Shown here one piece after another: positions 1 through 7,636 of a DNA stretch of 12,841 bases. This DNA is from Alphaproteobacteria bacterium MarineAlpha10_Bin2. Lineage in GTDB: Bacteria > Pseudomonadota > Alphaproteobacteria > UBA828. The notes beneath the pieces are model-generated. The model was given only the letters and a program-made list of their open reading frames with translations, had not been told where the DNA came from and did not search any database. How positions within the stretch are numbered: the stretch's first letter is position 1; every line of letters begins with the position of its first letter. The stretch lies in contig PTKB01000048.1 in NCBI GenBank assembly GCA_002937555.1, positions 1 to 12,841 of the forward strand, given 5' to 3'. Position numbers and translations under genes: made by a program.

Positions 1-876
1 GGCATCAAGGCATCGATGGGCCGCGTGCCGCTCTGGCCTGGCACCAAAGACGAAACCATGCCCGGCGTCTCGAGCTGGGAGAGCCTCGAATGCATCGGCC
101 CGATGAGCCGCACCGTCGCCGACAGCGCACTGATGCTCTCGGTCATCTCCGGCCCCGACATGCGCGACCGGCGCACCCTGCCCAAGGCCGAATTCGACTG
201 GATGGAATGCCTCAAGGGCGATCTCAAAGGACTCCGCGTCGCCTATAGCGCCGATTGGGGCTACGCGGCGGTCGATCCCGAAGTGCGGCAAATCGTCGGC
301 GACGCGGTGAAAGTGTTCGAAAGCGAATTGGGCTGCACGGTAGAAGAAGCCAATCCCGGCTGGGACGATCCCTACGGCGCGTTCTGGGGTCTCGTTGCCG
401 CCGAGACCGATCTTGTGGGCATGCGCAAACTGGTGGCGGAGCATGGCCACCATATGACGCCACATCTGGTCGATTTCCTGCAGACGCCGTTTACGGCTGA
501 GGATTTGACCAGCGCGGTCATGGCGCGCAAGGGCGTCGCCAACAAGGCAGCGGAGTTCATGGCCAACTATGATCTGCTGCTGACGCCGACGCTCACGGTT
601 CCGGCGTTCGCGCTGCACATCCAGGGCGTGGAAAAAATCGACGGTCAGATCGTGCCGCCTTTCCAATGGCTGTCCTTTACTTTCCCCTTCAACATGACCG
701 GCCAGCCGGCGGCCTCGGTGCCGGCGGGTTTCACTACTGGCGGTCTCCCGGTCGGCTTGCAGATCGTCGGCCGCCATCTCGACGATCCGGCGGTGATCCG
801 CGCCTGCGCCAATTTCGAGAAGGCGCGGCCCTGGGCCGATAAATGGCCGCCGCTGCTCGACGAGATGGGGCTCTAA
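1..876 (+). CDS. Amidase-signature family hydrolase, C-terminal part (5' end outside window)
   Basis: Amidase-signature enzymes hydrolyse a carboxamide to the acid and ammonia in the cytoplasm. The reading frame is open from base 1, beginning GIKASMGRVP, which matches the family's GLKPTxGRVP segment just after the nucleophilic serine. The ATG at 16 is therefore internal and not the start. Visible family landmarks are GPMSRTVADSALML near residue 35, LLLTPTLTVPA about two thirds along, PFNMTGQPAASVP, and the C-terminal LPVGLQIVGRHLDD. The 291 visible residues would be the back 55-60% of a protein of about 470-520 residues. The catalytic Lys, cis-Ser and Ser all lie upstream, so activity cannot be judged. 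It is clearly different from the second amidase at 3974-5539. The CoA ligase follows 16 bases after the stop, which suggests that the acid product may be passed to it. Substrate unknown. Confidence 0.93.
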   Translation, partial: GIKASMGRVPLWPGTKDETMPGVSSWESLECIGPMSRTVADSALMLSVISGPDMRDRRTLPKAEFDWMECLKGDLKGLRVAYSADWGYAAVDPEVRQIVGDAVKVFESELGCTVEEANPGWDDPYGAFWGLVAAETDLVGMRKLVAEHGHHMTPHLVDFLQTPFTAEDLTSAVMARKGVANKAAEFMANYDLLLTPTLTVPAFALHIQGVEKIDGQIVPPFQWLSFTFPFNMTGQPAASVPAGFTTGGLPVGLQIVGRHLDDPAVIRACANFEKARPWADKWPPLLDEMGL

Positions 877-892
877 GCCGAAATTAGAGGCC

Positions 893-2437
893 ATGGCCGC
901 CACTGTTTTTGCGGTTTTCGAGGAGACGGCGTCGCGCGCTGGCACGGCGGATTTTTTAGCTGATCCGTCCGGTAATTCTACGCTCAGCTATGCGCGCGCG
1001 CGCGCCGAAATCGATGCGTTGGCGCAGCGCTACGCGCAAGCTGGATACGGCCATGGCCACCGTGTGGCGCTCTTGTTGGAGAACCGCCCGGCCTTTCTGT
1101 TGCATTGGTTGGCCCTGAACGCGCTCGGCGCCGCGGTGGTTCCGGTCAATCCCTATTACCGCAAGCGCGAGCTCGCCCATCTACTGAGCCACAGCGGCGC
1201 AACCCTCGCTATGGTATTGCAAGAGCGGCTGGACGAAGTGGGCGCGGCGGCGCAATGCGCCGTATCCGGTCCCGAGCATATTCCGCCGGCAGAGAGCCCG
1301 CCGCCCCGCGCCGATGCACCCGGCGGCGACAGCCTGTGCGCGCTGCTTTACACGTCAGGCACCAGCGGCGAGCCGAAGGGTTGCCTGCTCGACAACGATT
1401 ATTTTCTCGCCATGGGCCACTGGTATGTCTCGCAAGGCGGTCTGTGCGCCGTCGAAACCGGGCGCGAGCGTCTTCTGACGCCGTTGCCGCTCTATCATAT
1501 GAACGCCATGGCCTGCTCGTTTATGGCTATGGTCATGACCGCCGGCTGCCTCATTCAGCTCGACCGTTTTCACCCCGCTTCGTGGTGGGAAGACGTGGCG
1601 GGCAGCAGGGCCACGATCGTGCATTATTTGGGCGTCATGCCGGCGATCTTGCTCGGCCTCGAACCCTGCGCGGCGGAGCGAAACCACCGGGTGCGTTTCG
1701 GCTTCGGCGCCAATGTCGACCCCAAACATCACGCCCCATTCGAAACGCGCTTCGGATTTCCCCTGATCGAGGCCTGGGCGATGACCGAAACCGGCGGCGG
1801 CGCCTGCATCGCCGCCAATATTGAGCCGCGCCATGTCGGCAGCCGCTGTTTCGGACGGCCCGAAAGCTGCGAAACAAAAATCACCGATGATGGCGAACTG
1901 CTGGTGCGCCATGGCGCGGAGGCGCCGCGCAAAGGCTTCTTCGCCGGGTATCATGGCGACGCCGCAGCCACTGAATCGGCCTGGCAGGGCGGCTGGTTTC
2001 ACACCGGCGACATGGTGCGTCATGGCGCCGATGGCAGCCTCCACTTCATCGACCGGCGCAAGAACGTTATCCGGCGCAGCGACGAGAATATCGCCGCGCT
2101 CGAAGTCGAAAGCGTGATCCTGGAGCTCGACTGGGTGGCGGCGGCGGCGGTCATCGCCACGCCCGATGGGCTGCGCGGCGAAGAGGTTATGGCCTGCGTC
2201 GTCGTCGAGGATGGCGCGCCTCAGGATGCCGCGGCAGCAGAAGAATTGAGCACTTGGTGTCTGCAACAACTCGCCTATTTCAAAGCGCCGGGCTGGGTCG
2301 CCTTTCGCAACGCGCTGCCCACGACATCGACGCAAAAAATTAGAAAATCGGAGTTACGGCATCTGGCAGAGATTCCTGCTGCACTGGAATTCTGTTTTGA
2401 TCTGCGCGATCGAAAGCGCGCGGGCAGGGCGGCATGA
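893..2437 (+). CDS. AMP-forming acyl-CoA synthetase (CaiC-like, ANL superfamily)
   Basis: This is a 514-residue ligase expected to activate a carboxylic acid to its CoA thioester through an acyl-AMP. The phosphate-binding loop YTSGTSGEPKG is at residues 153-163. The A5 motif EAWAMTETGGG lies in mid-protein, and the A7/A8 region HTGDMVRHGADGSLHFIDRR is followed by NVIRRSDENIAALEVE. The C-terminal catalytic lysine is K482 in TSTQKIRKSEL, where the usual Gly before this Lys is replaced by Gln. Length and motif wording resemble crotonobetaine/carnitine-CoA ligases (CaiC) and related acid ligases more than long-chain fatty acyl ligases. Family membership is firm; the substrate is not readable. AGAGG at 886-890 is only 2 bases from the ATG, but the N-terminus fits the family well from here. 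The gene overlaps the next by ATGA, so it is probably co-translated with the thiolase-like gene, whose likely substrate it supplies. Confidence 0.93.
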   Translation: MAATVFAVFEETASRAGTADFLADPSGNSTLSYARARAEIDALAQRYAQAGYGHGHRVALLLENRPAFLLHWLALNALGAAVVPVNPYYRKRELAHLLSHSGATLAMVLQERLDEVGAAAQCAVSGPEHIPPAESPPPRADAPGGDSLCALLYTSGTSGEPKGCLLDNDYFLAMGHWYVSQGGLCAVETGRERLLTPLPLYHMNAMACSFMAMVMTAGCLIQLDRFHPASWWEDVAGSRATIVHYLGVMPAILLGLEPCAAERNHRVRFGFGANVDPKHHAPFETRFGFPLIEAWAMTETGGGACIAANIEPRHVGSRCFGRPESCETKITDDGELLVRHGAEAPRKGFFAGYHGDAAATESAWQGGWFHTGDMVRHGADGSLHFIDRRKNVIRRSDENIAALEVESVILELDWVAAAAVIATPDGLRGEEVMACVVVEDGAPQDAAAAEELSTWCLQQLAYFKAPGWVAFRNALPTTSTQKIRKSELRHLAEIPAALEFCFDLRDRKRAGRAA

Positions 2438-3609
2438 CGGCGCGCGGCTATGAGGGTGTTGCCGCCGCAGTACCGGTCACCGTCCCCTATGCGCGGCGCA
2501 CCGAACATAACGTCCACTGGTGGTTCGGGCGCGCGCTTTCCGAACTGGTGCGCCAATCGGGAATCGGCAAAGACGAGATCGACGGCCTGATCACCGCGAG
2601 CTACACGCTCCGGCCCGACACGGCGGTGTCGCTGACGGAATATTTCGGCCTCACCGTGCGCTGGCTCGAAGATCTGCCGATGGGCGGCGCCTCGGGGCCG
2701 ATTGCACTGCGCCACGCCGCGCGCGCGGTCGAGGCCGGCGACGCCGAGGTGGTGGCCTGTCTCCCCGCCGACGTGCTCGGCGGCGATGCGTTCGGCTCTC
2801 TCATGGAGAATTACAGCAGCTTCTCGCGCGACGGCGCGATGCCCTACGGTGAAGCCGGCCCCAATCTGCCCTTCGCCCTGATCACCCAGAATTATATGGA
2901 GCGCACCGGTGCCACGCGCGAGGAATTCGGGCGGATCTGCATTGCCGAGCGCCACAATGGCGCCGCCTTTCCCCATGCGCTGTTGAAAAAGCCGCTGACG
3001 ATGGAAGAATATTTGGCGGCGCGGCCGATTGCCGAACCGCTGCATCTCTACGATTGCGTCATGCCGTGCTCGGGCGCCGAGGCTTTCCTGGTGATGCGCG
3101 AGGACCGCGCGAAATCACGCAAACTGCCTTATGCGCGCATCTTGGCCGGCATCGAGCGCCACAACGCATTCCCTGAGGACGGTGTGCAGATTTCCGGCGG
3201 CTGGCCGGTCGAGCGCGACGCGCTCTATCAGGCGGCCGGTCTGGGTCCCGGCGACATGGCTTTCCTGCAAGCCTATGACGATTATCCGGTGATCGTGATG
3301 TTCCAACTCGAAGGCCTCGGCTTCTGCCCCGCCGGCGAAGCGCCGGCATTCGTGCGCGAAACCGACTTCACCGCCGATGGCGGCGGGCTGCCGCTCAACA
3401 CCGGCGGCGGACAATTGTCGCTCGGCCAGGCCGGCGCCGTCGGCGGTTTCGTCGGCCTGACCGAGGGCCTGCGCCAGGTGACCGGCCAAGCGCTCGGCAT
3501 CCAGGTGGCGAACGCCGATGTCGGGCTGGTTTCCGGTTACGGCACGGTGAATTTCGACCGCGGCCTCTGTTCCTCGGCGGTCATCTTGACTCGGGGAGAA
3601 GGCGCATGA
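2434..3609 (+). CDS. Thiolase-fold protein lacking thiolase catalytic residues (SCP-x/Ltp2-like)
   Basis: This 391-residue protein has the two-domain thiolase fold of the lipid-transfer-protein/SCP-x branch. The N-terminal active-site loop reads LPMGGASG (residues 81-88), with no cysteine where thiolases carry the nucleophile. The C-terminal loop NTGGGQLSLGQAGAVGG has Gln332 where thiolases have the His of GHP. The final CxG/HGxG motif reads SGYG (Ser367, Tyr369). Tyr281 in QAYDDYP sits at the usual His/Asn of the HEAF/NEAF segment. Classical thiolysis is therefore unlikely. A known precedent is Ltp2, a Cys-less thiolase homologue that works with a DUF35 partner (ChsH2) as a retro-aldolase on steroid side-chain CoA esters and uses tyrosines instead. 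The gene overlaps the ligase upstream and the DUF35 gene downstream by 4 bases each, which supports complex formation with the DUF35 protein. Aldolase or another C-C lyase acting on an acyl-CoA is inference. Confidence 0.9.
   Translation: MTARGYEGVAAAVPVTVPYARRTEHNVHWWFGRALSELVRQSGIGKDEIDGLITASYTLRPDTAVSLTEYFGLTVRWLEDLPMGGASGPIALRHAARAVEAGDAEVVACLPADVLGGDAFGSLMENYSSFSRDGAMPYGEAGPNLPFALITQNYMERTGATREEFGRICIAERHNGAAFPHALLKKPLTMEEYLAARPIAEPLHLYDCVMPCSGAEAFLVMREDRAKSRKLPYARILAGIERHNAFPEDGVQISGGWPVERDALYQAAGLGPGDMAFLQAYDDYPVIVMFQLEGLGFCPAGEAPAFVRETDFTADGGGLPLNTGGGQLSLGQAGAVGGFVGLTEGLRQVTGQALGIQVANADVGLVSGYGTVNFDRGLCSSAVILTRGEGA
3593..3598 (+). promoter_or_regulatory. Ribosome binding site of the DUF35 gene
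   Basis: GGGGAG lies 7 bases before the ATG at 3606, inside the 3' end of the thiolase-like gene. With the ATGA overlap it should give both independent and coupled initiation, as expected for subunits needed in similar amounts. Confidence 0.6.
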
Positions 3610-3950
3610 CGGCGGACACTCTTCGCCTACCGCATTGCCAAGCCTGTCAGCGTTCGCATTGGCCGCCGCGCGAAATCTGCCCCCATTGTCTCGGCGAAAC
3701 CGTGACGTGGCAGCCGGCGGACGGCGGCGGGCAGGTAATGGCGACAGCCACCCTTCATCACAGCCTGTCGCCCGATTTCGCGCCGCACATGCCGTTGCAT
3801 GTCGCCACGGTGGCGCTCGATTGCGGCGTGCGGGCTATTGTCTTTGTCGCGGGTGGGGCACTGAAAAACGGAACCCGCGTCATCGTGACGCCCGGGCGCG
3901 GTCCGAGCGGCCAAGAGGCATTGGTGGCAACGCCCGGCGCGGCGCGATAG
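3606..3950 (+). CDS. DUF35 zinc-ribbon/OB-fold protein, partner of the thiolase-like protein
   Basis: This is a 114-residue small protein. A rubredoxin-like zinc ribbon comes first, with Cys11-x2-Cys14 and Cys25-x2-Cys28 (CQAC and CPHC around a WPPRE linker). A beta-rich OB-fold with hydrophobic strands such as LHVATVALDCG and RAIVFVAGG follows. Most DUF35 proteins carry a short N-terminal helix ending FW before the ribbon. Here the protein begins almost directly at the ribbon, so it is a short version. Family members form complexes with thiolase-superfamily enzymes (HMG-CoA synthase/thiolase in archaea, Ltp2 in actinobacteria, BbsA/BbsB in toluene degraders) and help bind or channel the CoA thioester. 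The ATGA overlap with the upstream thiolase-like gene makes that pairing very likely here. It ends 23 bases before the amidase. Confidence 0.92.
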   Translation: MTADTLRLPHCQACQRSHWPPREICPHCLGETVTWQPADGGGQVMATATLHHSLSPDFAPHMPLHVATVALDCGVRAIVFVAGGALKNGTRVIVTPGRGPSGQEALVATPGAAR

Positions 3951-3962
3951 TTTATTGCAATC

Positions 3963-3970
3963 GAGAGGAG
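3963..3970 (+). promoter_or_regulatory. Ribosome binding site fixing the start of the second amidase
   Basis: GAGAGGAG lies 3 bases before the ATG at 3974. It is the best Shine-Dalgarno match near the frame. The frame stays open upstream through the DUF35 gene as far as 3635, and this site marks 3974 rather than any upstream ATG as the start. Confidence 0.7.
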
Positions 3971-3973
3971 CCT

Positions 3974-5539
3974 ATGTCCCGAGGACCGGAACTGCCCAGC
4001 GTCCAGCAATTGCTCGACATCGCCGAGGATTTCGGCATCGACATGACCGCCGAGCGCGCCGGCCAATACCGCGATGCCATGTCCGGCGGCATCCGCGCGC
4101 TCCGGCGTATCGACGACATGGTCGAGGAGCGCCCCGAGGTCAAATATCCGCGCACCCCGGGCCGCCGTCCGAGACCTGAAGAGAATCCCTACAACGCCTG
4201 GTACTGGCTGACCGATATCAAGGGCGCGGCGAGCGGCCCGCTCGCCGGCGAGCGTATCGGCATCAAGGATACGGTGACCGTTGCCGGCGTGCCGATGATG
4301 AACGGCTCGCGCGTGCTCGAGGGCTTCGTGCCGCAAACTGACGCCACCGTCGTCACCCGCCTGCTCGACGCCGGCGCGGTGATCGCCGGCAAAACGGCGT
4401 CGTCGGATTTCTCGTTTTCCGCCGGCGGCCATACCAGCGCCTATGGTCCGGTACGCAACCCGCGCAAGCCCACGCATTCGCCCGGCGGCTCGTCAAAGGG
4501 CAGCGGTGCGGCACTGGCGGCTGGCGATGTGGAAATGGCGCTCGGCGGCGATCAGGGCGGCTCAATCCGTATCCCCGCCGCCTGGTGCGGTGTCGTTGGT
4601 CTCAAGCCCACCTTCGGCCTGGTGCCTTACACCGGTTGCATGGGCCTCGAAATGTCGCACGACATTGTCGGGCCGATGGCGAACAAAGTCGAAAATGTGG
4701 CGCGCATGCTGTCGGTGCTGGCCGGACCGGACCCGCTTGATCCGCGACAGCGTGGCGTCATACCCGAGAATTATGTGCGCGACTACCTGCCAGCCCTCGG
4801 CCAGGGCTGCAAGGGGCTGAAAGTGGGCGTGGTCACGGAAGGCTTCGGCCATAAGGCGGATACCTGGCCCGACCTTCAACTGCTGGCGAGTGATCGGCGC
4901 ATCGATGTCAAGGTGCGGGCCGCGCTAAATGGATTGAAGAAAAAAGGCGCCGAGGTGCAGAAGGTCTCGGTGCCGATGCATTATGACGGTGTGCGCATCT
5001 GGTTCGCCCTGGTAGCGGAAGGGGCGGTCGATCTAATGTATCACGGCTCCGGCCTCGGCACCAATTGGCAAGGTTATTACGACACGCCGATGCTGGACCA
5101 TATGGCGCGCAGCTTGCGTGCCCGCGCCAATGACATACCGCCGACAGTGATCAATGTTTTTCTGATGGGTGAATATCTGAGACGCCATTATCACGGACGC
5201 TACTATGCAAAGGCGCAGAACCAACGCGGCGCCCTGAAGCGCGCTTATGACGCGGCGCTAGCGGAGCATGACGTGCTCGTCATGCCGACCATCCCACAGC
5301 TCCCCGGGCCGATCCCGCCGCCTGATGCACCGTTCGAGGAATATATGTTCCGCGCCCTCAACATGCTCAACAACTGCCCGCAATTCAGCACCACCGGCCA
5401 TCCCGCCATCAGCGTGCCGTGCGGCATGGTCGACGGCCTGCCGGTCGGCTTGCAGATTATCGGCCGTCATTTCGACGATCTCACCGTGCTGCGCGCCGCC
5501 GATGCGGTCGAAAAACTCGGCGATTGGCGCACCCATTAG
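3974..5539 (+). CDS. Amidase, RhAmidase-like (amidase-signature family)
   Basis: A complete 521-residue amidase that hydrolyses a carboxamide to the acid and ammonia. Lys98 in GIKD, cis-Ser173 in SPGGSSKGSG and nucleophile Ser197 in GGDQGGSIRIP are all present, with spacings of 75 and 24 residues as in characterised family members. Stretches such as GVPMMNGSR, DATVVTRLLDAGA, GLVPYTG and LDPRQ closely resemble what I recall of the enantioselective Rhodococcus amidases often found beside nitrile hydratase, which are about the same length and have an alpha-helical N-terminal extension before the core. That extension is present here (residues 1-75). RhAmidase types favour aromatic and branched aliphatic amides, but specificity here is unknown. 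No nitrile hydratase gene is in the window. The start is supported by a strong ribosome binding site. The gene sits between the CoA-thioester module and the HyuAB genes. Confidence 0.96.
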   Translation: MSRGPELPSVQQLLDIAEDFGIDMTAERAGQYRDAMSGGIRALRRIDDMVEERPEVKYPRTPGRRPRPEENPYNAWYWLTDIKGAASGPLAGERIGIKDTVTVAGVPMMNGSRVLEGFVPQTDATVVTRLLDAGAVIAGKTASSDFSFSAGGHTSAYGPVRNPRKPTHSPGGSSKGSGAALAAGDVEMALGGDQGGSIRIPAAWCGVVGLKPTFGLVPYTGCMGLEMSHDIVGPMANKVENVARMLSVLAGPDPLDPRQRGVIPENYVRDYLPALGQGCKGLKVGVVTEGFGHKADTWPDLQLLASDRRIDVKVRAALNGLKKKGAEVQKVSVPMHYDGVRIWFALVAEGAVDLMYHGSGLGTNWQGYYDTPMLDHMARSLRARANDIPPTVINVFLMGEYLRRHYHGRYYAKAQNQRGALKRAYDAALAEHDVLVMPTIPQLPGPIPPPDAPFEEYMFRALNMLNNCPQFSTTGHPAISVPCGMVDGLPVGLQIIGRHFDDLTVLRAADAVEKLGDWRTH

Positions 5540-5554
5540 GATCAAGCTGACAAT

Positions 5555-7636
5555 ATGAGCTATCGCCTCGGCGTCGATATCGGCGGCACTTTCACCGATT
5601 TCGCTTTGTTCGACGAAGCGCGCGGCGAAATGTTCATCCACAAGCAGCTCACCACGCCGGACGATCCGTCGCGCGCTGTGCTTGACGGCTGTTCGCATTT
5701 GCTGGCGCGCAAAGGCGTCGACATTGCAGAGCTGGTGTCGATCGCCCATGGCACGACACTGGTGACCAACGCCGTCATCGAGCGCCGCGGTGCGCGCGTC
5801 GGGATGCTGGTGAGCGAAGGCTTCCGCGACGTGCTCGATATGGCGCGCGAGACGCGTTACGAATTGTTCGATCTGCGCCTGGAATTTCCCGAACCCCTCG
5901 TGCCGCGCTACCTGCGCCGCGAAGTGGCGGAGCGGGTGAAATATGACGGCGCGGTGGAAACGGCGCTCGACGAAAGCGCCGTACGCGCCGCAATCGCCGA
6001 ACTGGTGGCTGAAGGCATCGAAGCGCTGGCCATCTGTTTCCTCCATTCCTACGCCAATCCGGCGCATGAGAACGCGGCGCGGCAAGTTGCCGAGCGGGAA
6101 TTCCCCGAGCTCTATGTCTCGACCTCGGCGGATATCTTTTCCAACATGCGCGAATTCGAGCGCTGGACCACGGCAACGATCAATGCCTACACCCAGCCTT
6201 TGTTCGACAGCTATCTGCAAAGGTTGTCCGGCGGCCTGGAAACCGCTGGCTTTACCGGCCGCCTCTTGGTCATGACCTCGTCCGGCGGCATGTTGGCGCC
6301 CGATGCGGCGCGGCGCTATCCGGTGCGGGTGCTGGAATCCGGACCGGCGGCGGGCGCGCTGATGTCGGCGCATCTCGGCCGGGCGCTCGAGATTCCCGAC
6401 CTGCTGTCGTTCGACATGGGTGGCACCACGGCCAAGGGCGCCTTGGTGAACGGCTACCGGCCGCTCAAAAAATACGATCTGGAGATCGCGCGGCTGCACG
6501 GCTTCAAGCGCGGCAGCGGCTTGCCGGTCAAAGTTCCGGTCATCGATATGGTCGAGATCGGCTCGGGCGGCGGCAGTTTGGCCGAGGTCGATGAGCGCGG
6601 CCTGATCCGCGTCGGGCCACAGAGCGCCGGCGCCGATCCGGGCCCGGCCTGCTATGGCAAGGGCGGCAGCGCCGCGGCGCTGACCGACGCCAATCTGGTG
6701 CTCGGCTATCTCGACGCGGATTTTTTCCTCGGCGGCGACATGAAGCTCGACGAAGCGGCGGCGCGCACGGCGATCGAGGCCAGCATCGCCAAACCGCTTG
6801 GCGTGACGATCGAGCGCGCCGCCTGGGGCATGCATGAAATCATCAACGAAGACGTGGCACGCGCCTTCCGCATTCATGCATCCGAGCGCGGCTTCGATTA
6901 TCGCGGCGCTTCCATGGTGGCGTTCGGCGGTTCCGGCCCGGCGCACGCCATGAGTGTCGCACGCAAACTGAAGATACCGCGTGTCGTCTTCCCGGCTGGC
7001 GCCGGCGTGATGTCGGCCTTCGGTTTGCTGGTCAGCCCACTCGCCTTCGAACTGTCGCGCTCCGAGCCTTGCTTGGTGGGCGGCCTGGACGGCGAGCACT
7101 TCGCCAACCGCTTCCAGGCAATGGAAGCGGAGGCATCTGAACTGCTGCTTGAGGCCGGCGTCGGCGCACCCGATATCCGCCTCCGCCGCCGCCTCGACAT
7201 GCGCTACCAGGGCCAGGGTTACGAAGTCGAGGTCGCGCTGCCGGACGGCACCGCGATGGCTGAAATCTTCAGCGGCCTGGCCGAGCTGTTCCGCGAGACT
7301 TATGCCGCGACCTTCTCGTCCACCACCTTGGACGAGCCGCTCGAAATCGTGACCTGGAAAGTCGAGGCGGTGGGCCCCGAGGTGAGCCTTGCCGACGGCT
7401 TCATCCTCGAAGGCACCGGTGATTCTGGAGAGGCGCGGAAGGGCAGCCGCCAAGCTTACTTCGCCGATGCCTATCACGATTGCCCGGTCTATGACCGCTC
7501 AGCTCTGGCGCCGGGCATGGAAATCGCTGGGCCGGCGCTGATCGAAGAACGGGAATCGACATGCGTCATCGGCCCCGGCGAGCGGGCGCGGGTCGACGAA
7601 CGGCGCAATCTCGTTGCCGAATTGGGAGAGGCGTAA
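5555..7636 (+). CDS. hyuA: Hydantoinase/oxoprolinase A subunit (first copy)
   Basis: This 693-residue ATP-binding subunit belongs to the hydantoinase A/5-oxoprolinase family, which includes N-methylhydantoinase A, caprolactamase and acetone/acetophenone carboxylase subunits. The ASKHA phosphate loop GVDIGGTFTD is at residues 6-15. HGTTLVTNA follows at about 70, and EFERWTTATINAYTQP at about 200. The second phosphate motif FDMGGTTAK has Asp287. IGSGGGSLA, GADPGPACYG and FGGSGPAHA follow in family order, and the C-terminal third is the usual beta-rich region. Length is normal. It phosphorylates the amide or ketone oxygen of the substrate, and the B subunit completes the reaction. After FRD the loop reads ARETRYELFDLRLEFPEPLVPR-like (about residues 93-113), unlike the second copy. 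The Shine-Dalgarno is weak. The stop overlaps the hyuB start as TAATG, so the two are coupled. Exact substrate not readable. Confidence 0.95.
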   Translation: MSYRLGVDIGGTFTDFALFDEARGEMFIHKQLTTPDDPSRAVLDGCSHLLARKGVDIAELVSIAHGTTLVTNAVIERRGARVGMLVSEGFRDVLDMARETRYELFDLRLEFPEPLVPRYLRREVAERVKYDGAVETALDESAVRAAIAELVAEGIEALAICFLHSYANPAHENAARQVAEREFPELYVSTSADIFSNMREFERWTTATINAYTQPLFDSYLQRLSGGLETAGFTGRLLVMTSSGGMLAPDAARRYPVRVLESGPAAGALMSAHLGRALEIPDLLSFDMGGTTAKGALVNGYRPLKKYDLEIARLHGFKRGSGLPVKVPVIDMVEIGSGGGSLAEVDERGLIRVGPQSAGADPGPACYGKGGSAAALTDANLVLGYLDADFFLGGDMKLDEAAARTAIEASIAKPLGVTIERAAWGMHEIINEDVARAFRIHASERGFDYRGASMVAFGGSGPAHAMSVARKLKIPRVVFPAGAGVMSAFGLLVSPLAFELSRSEPCLVGGLDGEHFANRFQAMEAEASELLLEAGVGAPDIRLRRRLDMRYQGQGYEVEVALPDGTAMAEIFSGLAELFRETYAATFSSTTLDEPLEIVTWKVEAVGPEVSLADGFILEGTGDSGEARKGSRQAYFADAYHDCPVYDRSALAPGMEIAGPALIEERESTCVIGPGERARVDERRNLVAELGEA
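7624..7631 (+). promoter_or_regulatory. Ribosome binding site of hyuB (first copy)
   Basis: GGGAGAGG lies 4 bases before the ATG at 7636, which overlaps the hyuA stop by one base. It fixes the start at 7636 over the in-frame upstream ATG at 7561. Confidence 0.65.

Noticed and set aside
991..1005. Alternating CG tract that could form Z-DNA or act as a phase-variable repeat
   Set aside because: It encodes ARARA in frame within the ligase, is short, and sits in G+C-rich coding sequence. Nothing points to a regulatory or switching role.
1105..1824. 239-codon plus-strand frame inside the CoA ligase
   Set aside because: It is an out-of-frame, arginine-rich translation lying wholly within a ligase with intact motifs.
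2434..3609. Ordinary acetyl-CoA acetyltransferase (thiolase)
   Set aside because: The fold fits, but the nucleophilic Cys, the GHP His and the second Cys are all missing, so the plain label would mislead.
3635..3973. Upstream extension of the second amidase from ATG 3635
   Set aside because: It overlaps the DUF35 gene, translates to arginine-rich sequence, and would add 113 residues to a protein that already has family length from 3974, where a good ribosome binding site lies.
877..5554. Promoters or terminators in the gaps at 877-892, 3951-3973 and 5540-5554
   Set aside because: The gaps are only 15-23 bases long. I see no hairpin with a T-run and no convincing -35/-10 pair, so internal transcription signals are not supported.
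5258..7477. 739-codon open frame on the minus strand
   Set aside because: It is antisense to hyuA, whose plus-strand product carries every family motif. The minus translation is rich in His, Arg, Ala and Gly and has no recognisable domain, as expected for shadow frames in G+C-rich DNA.
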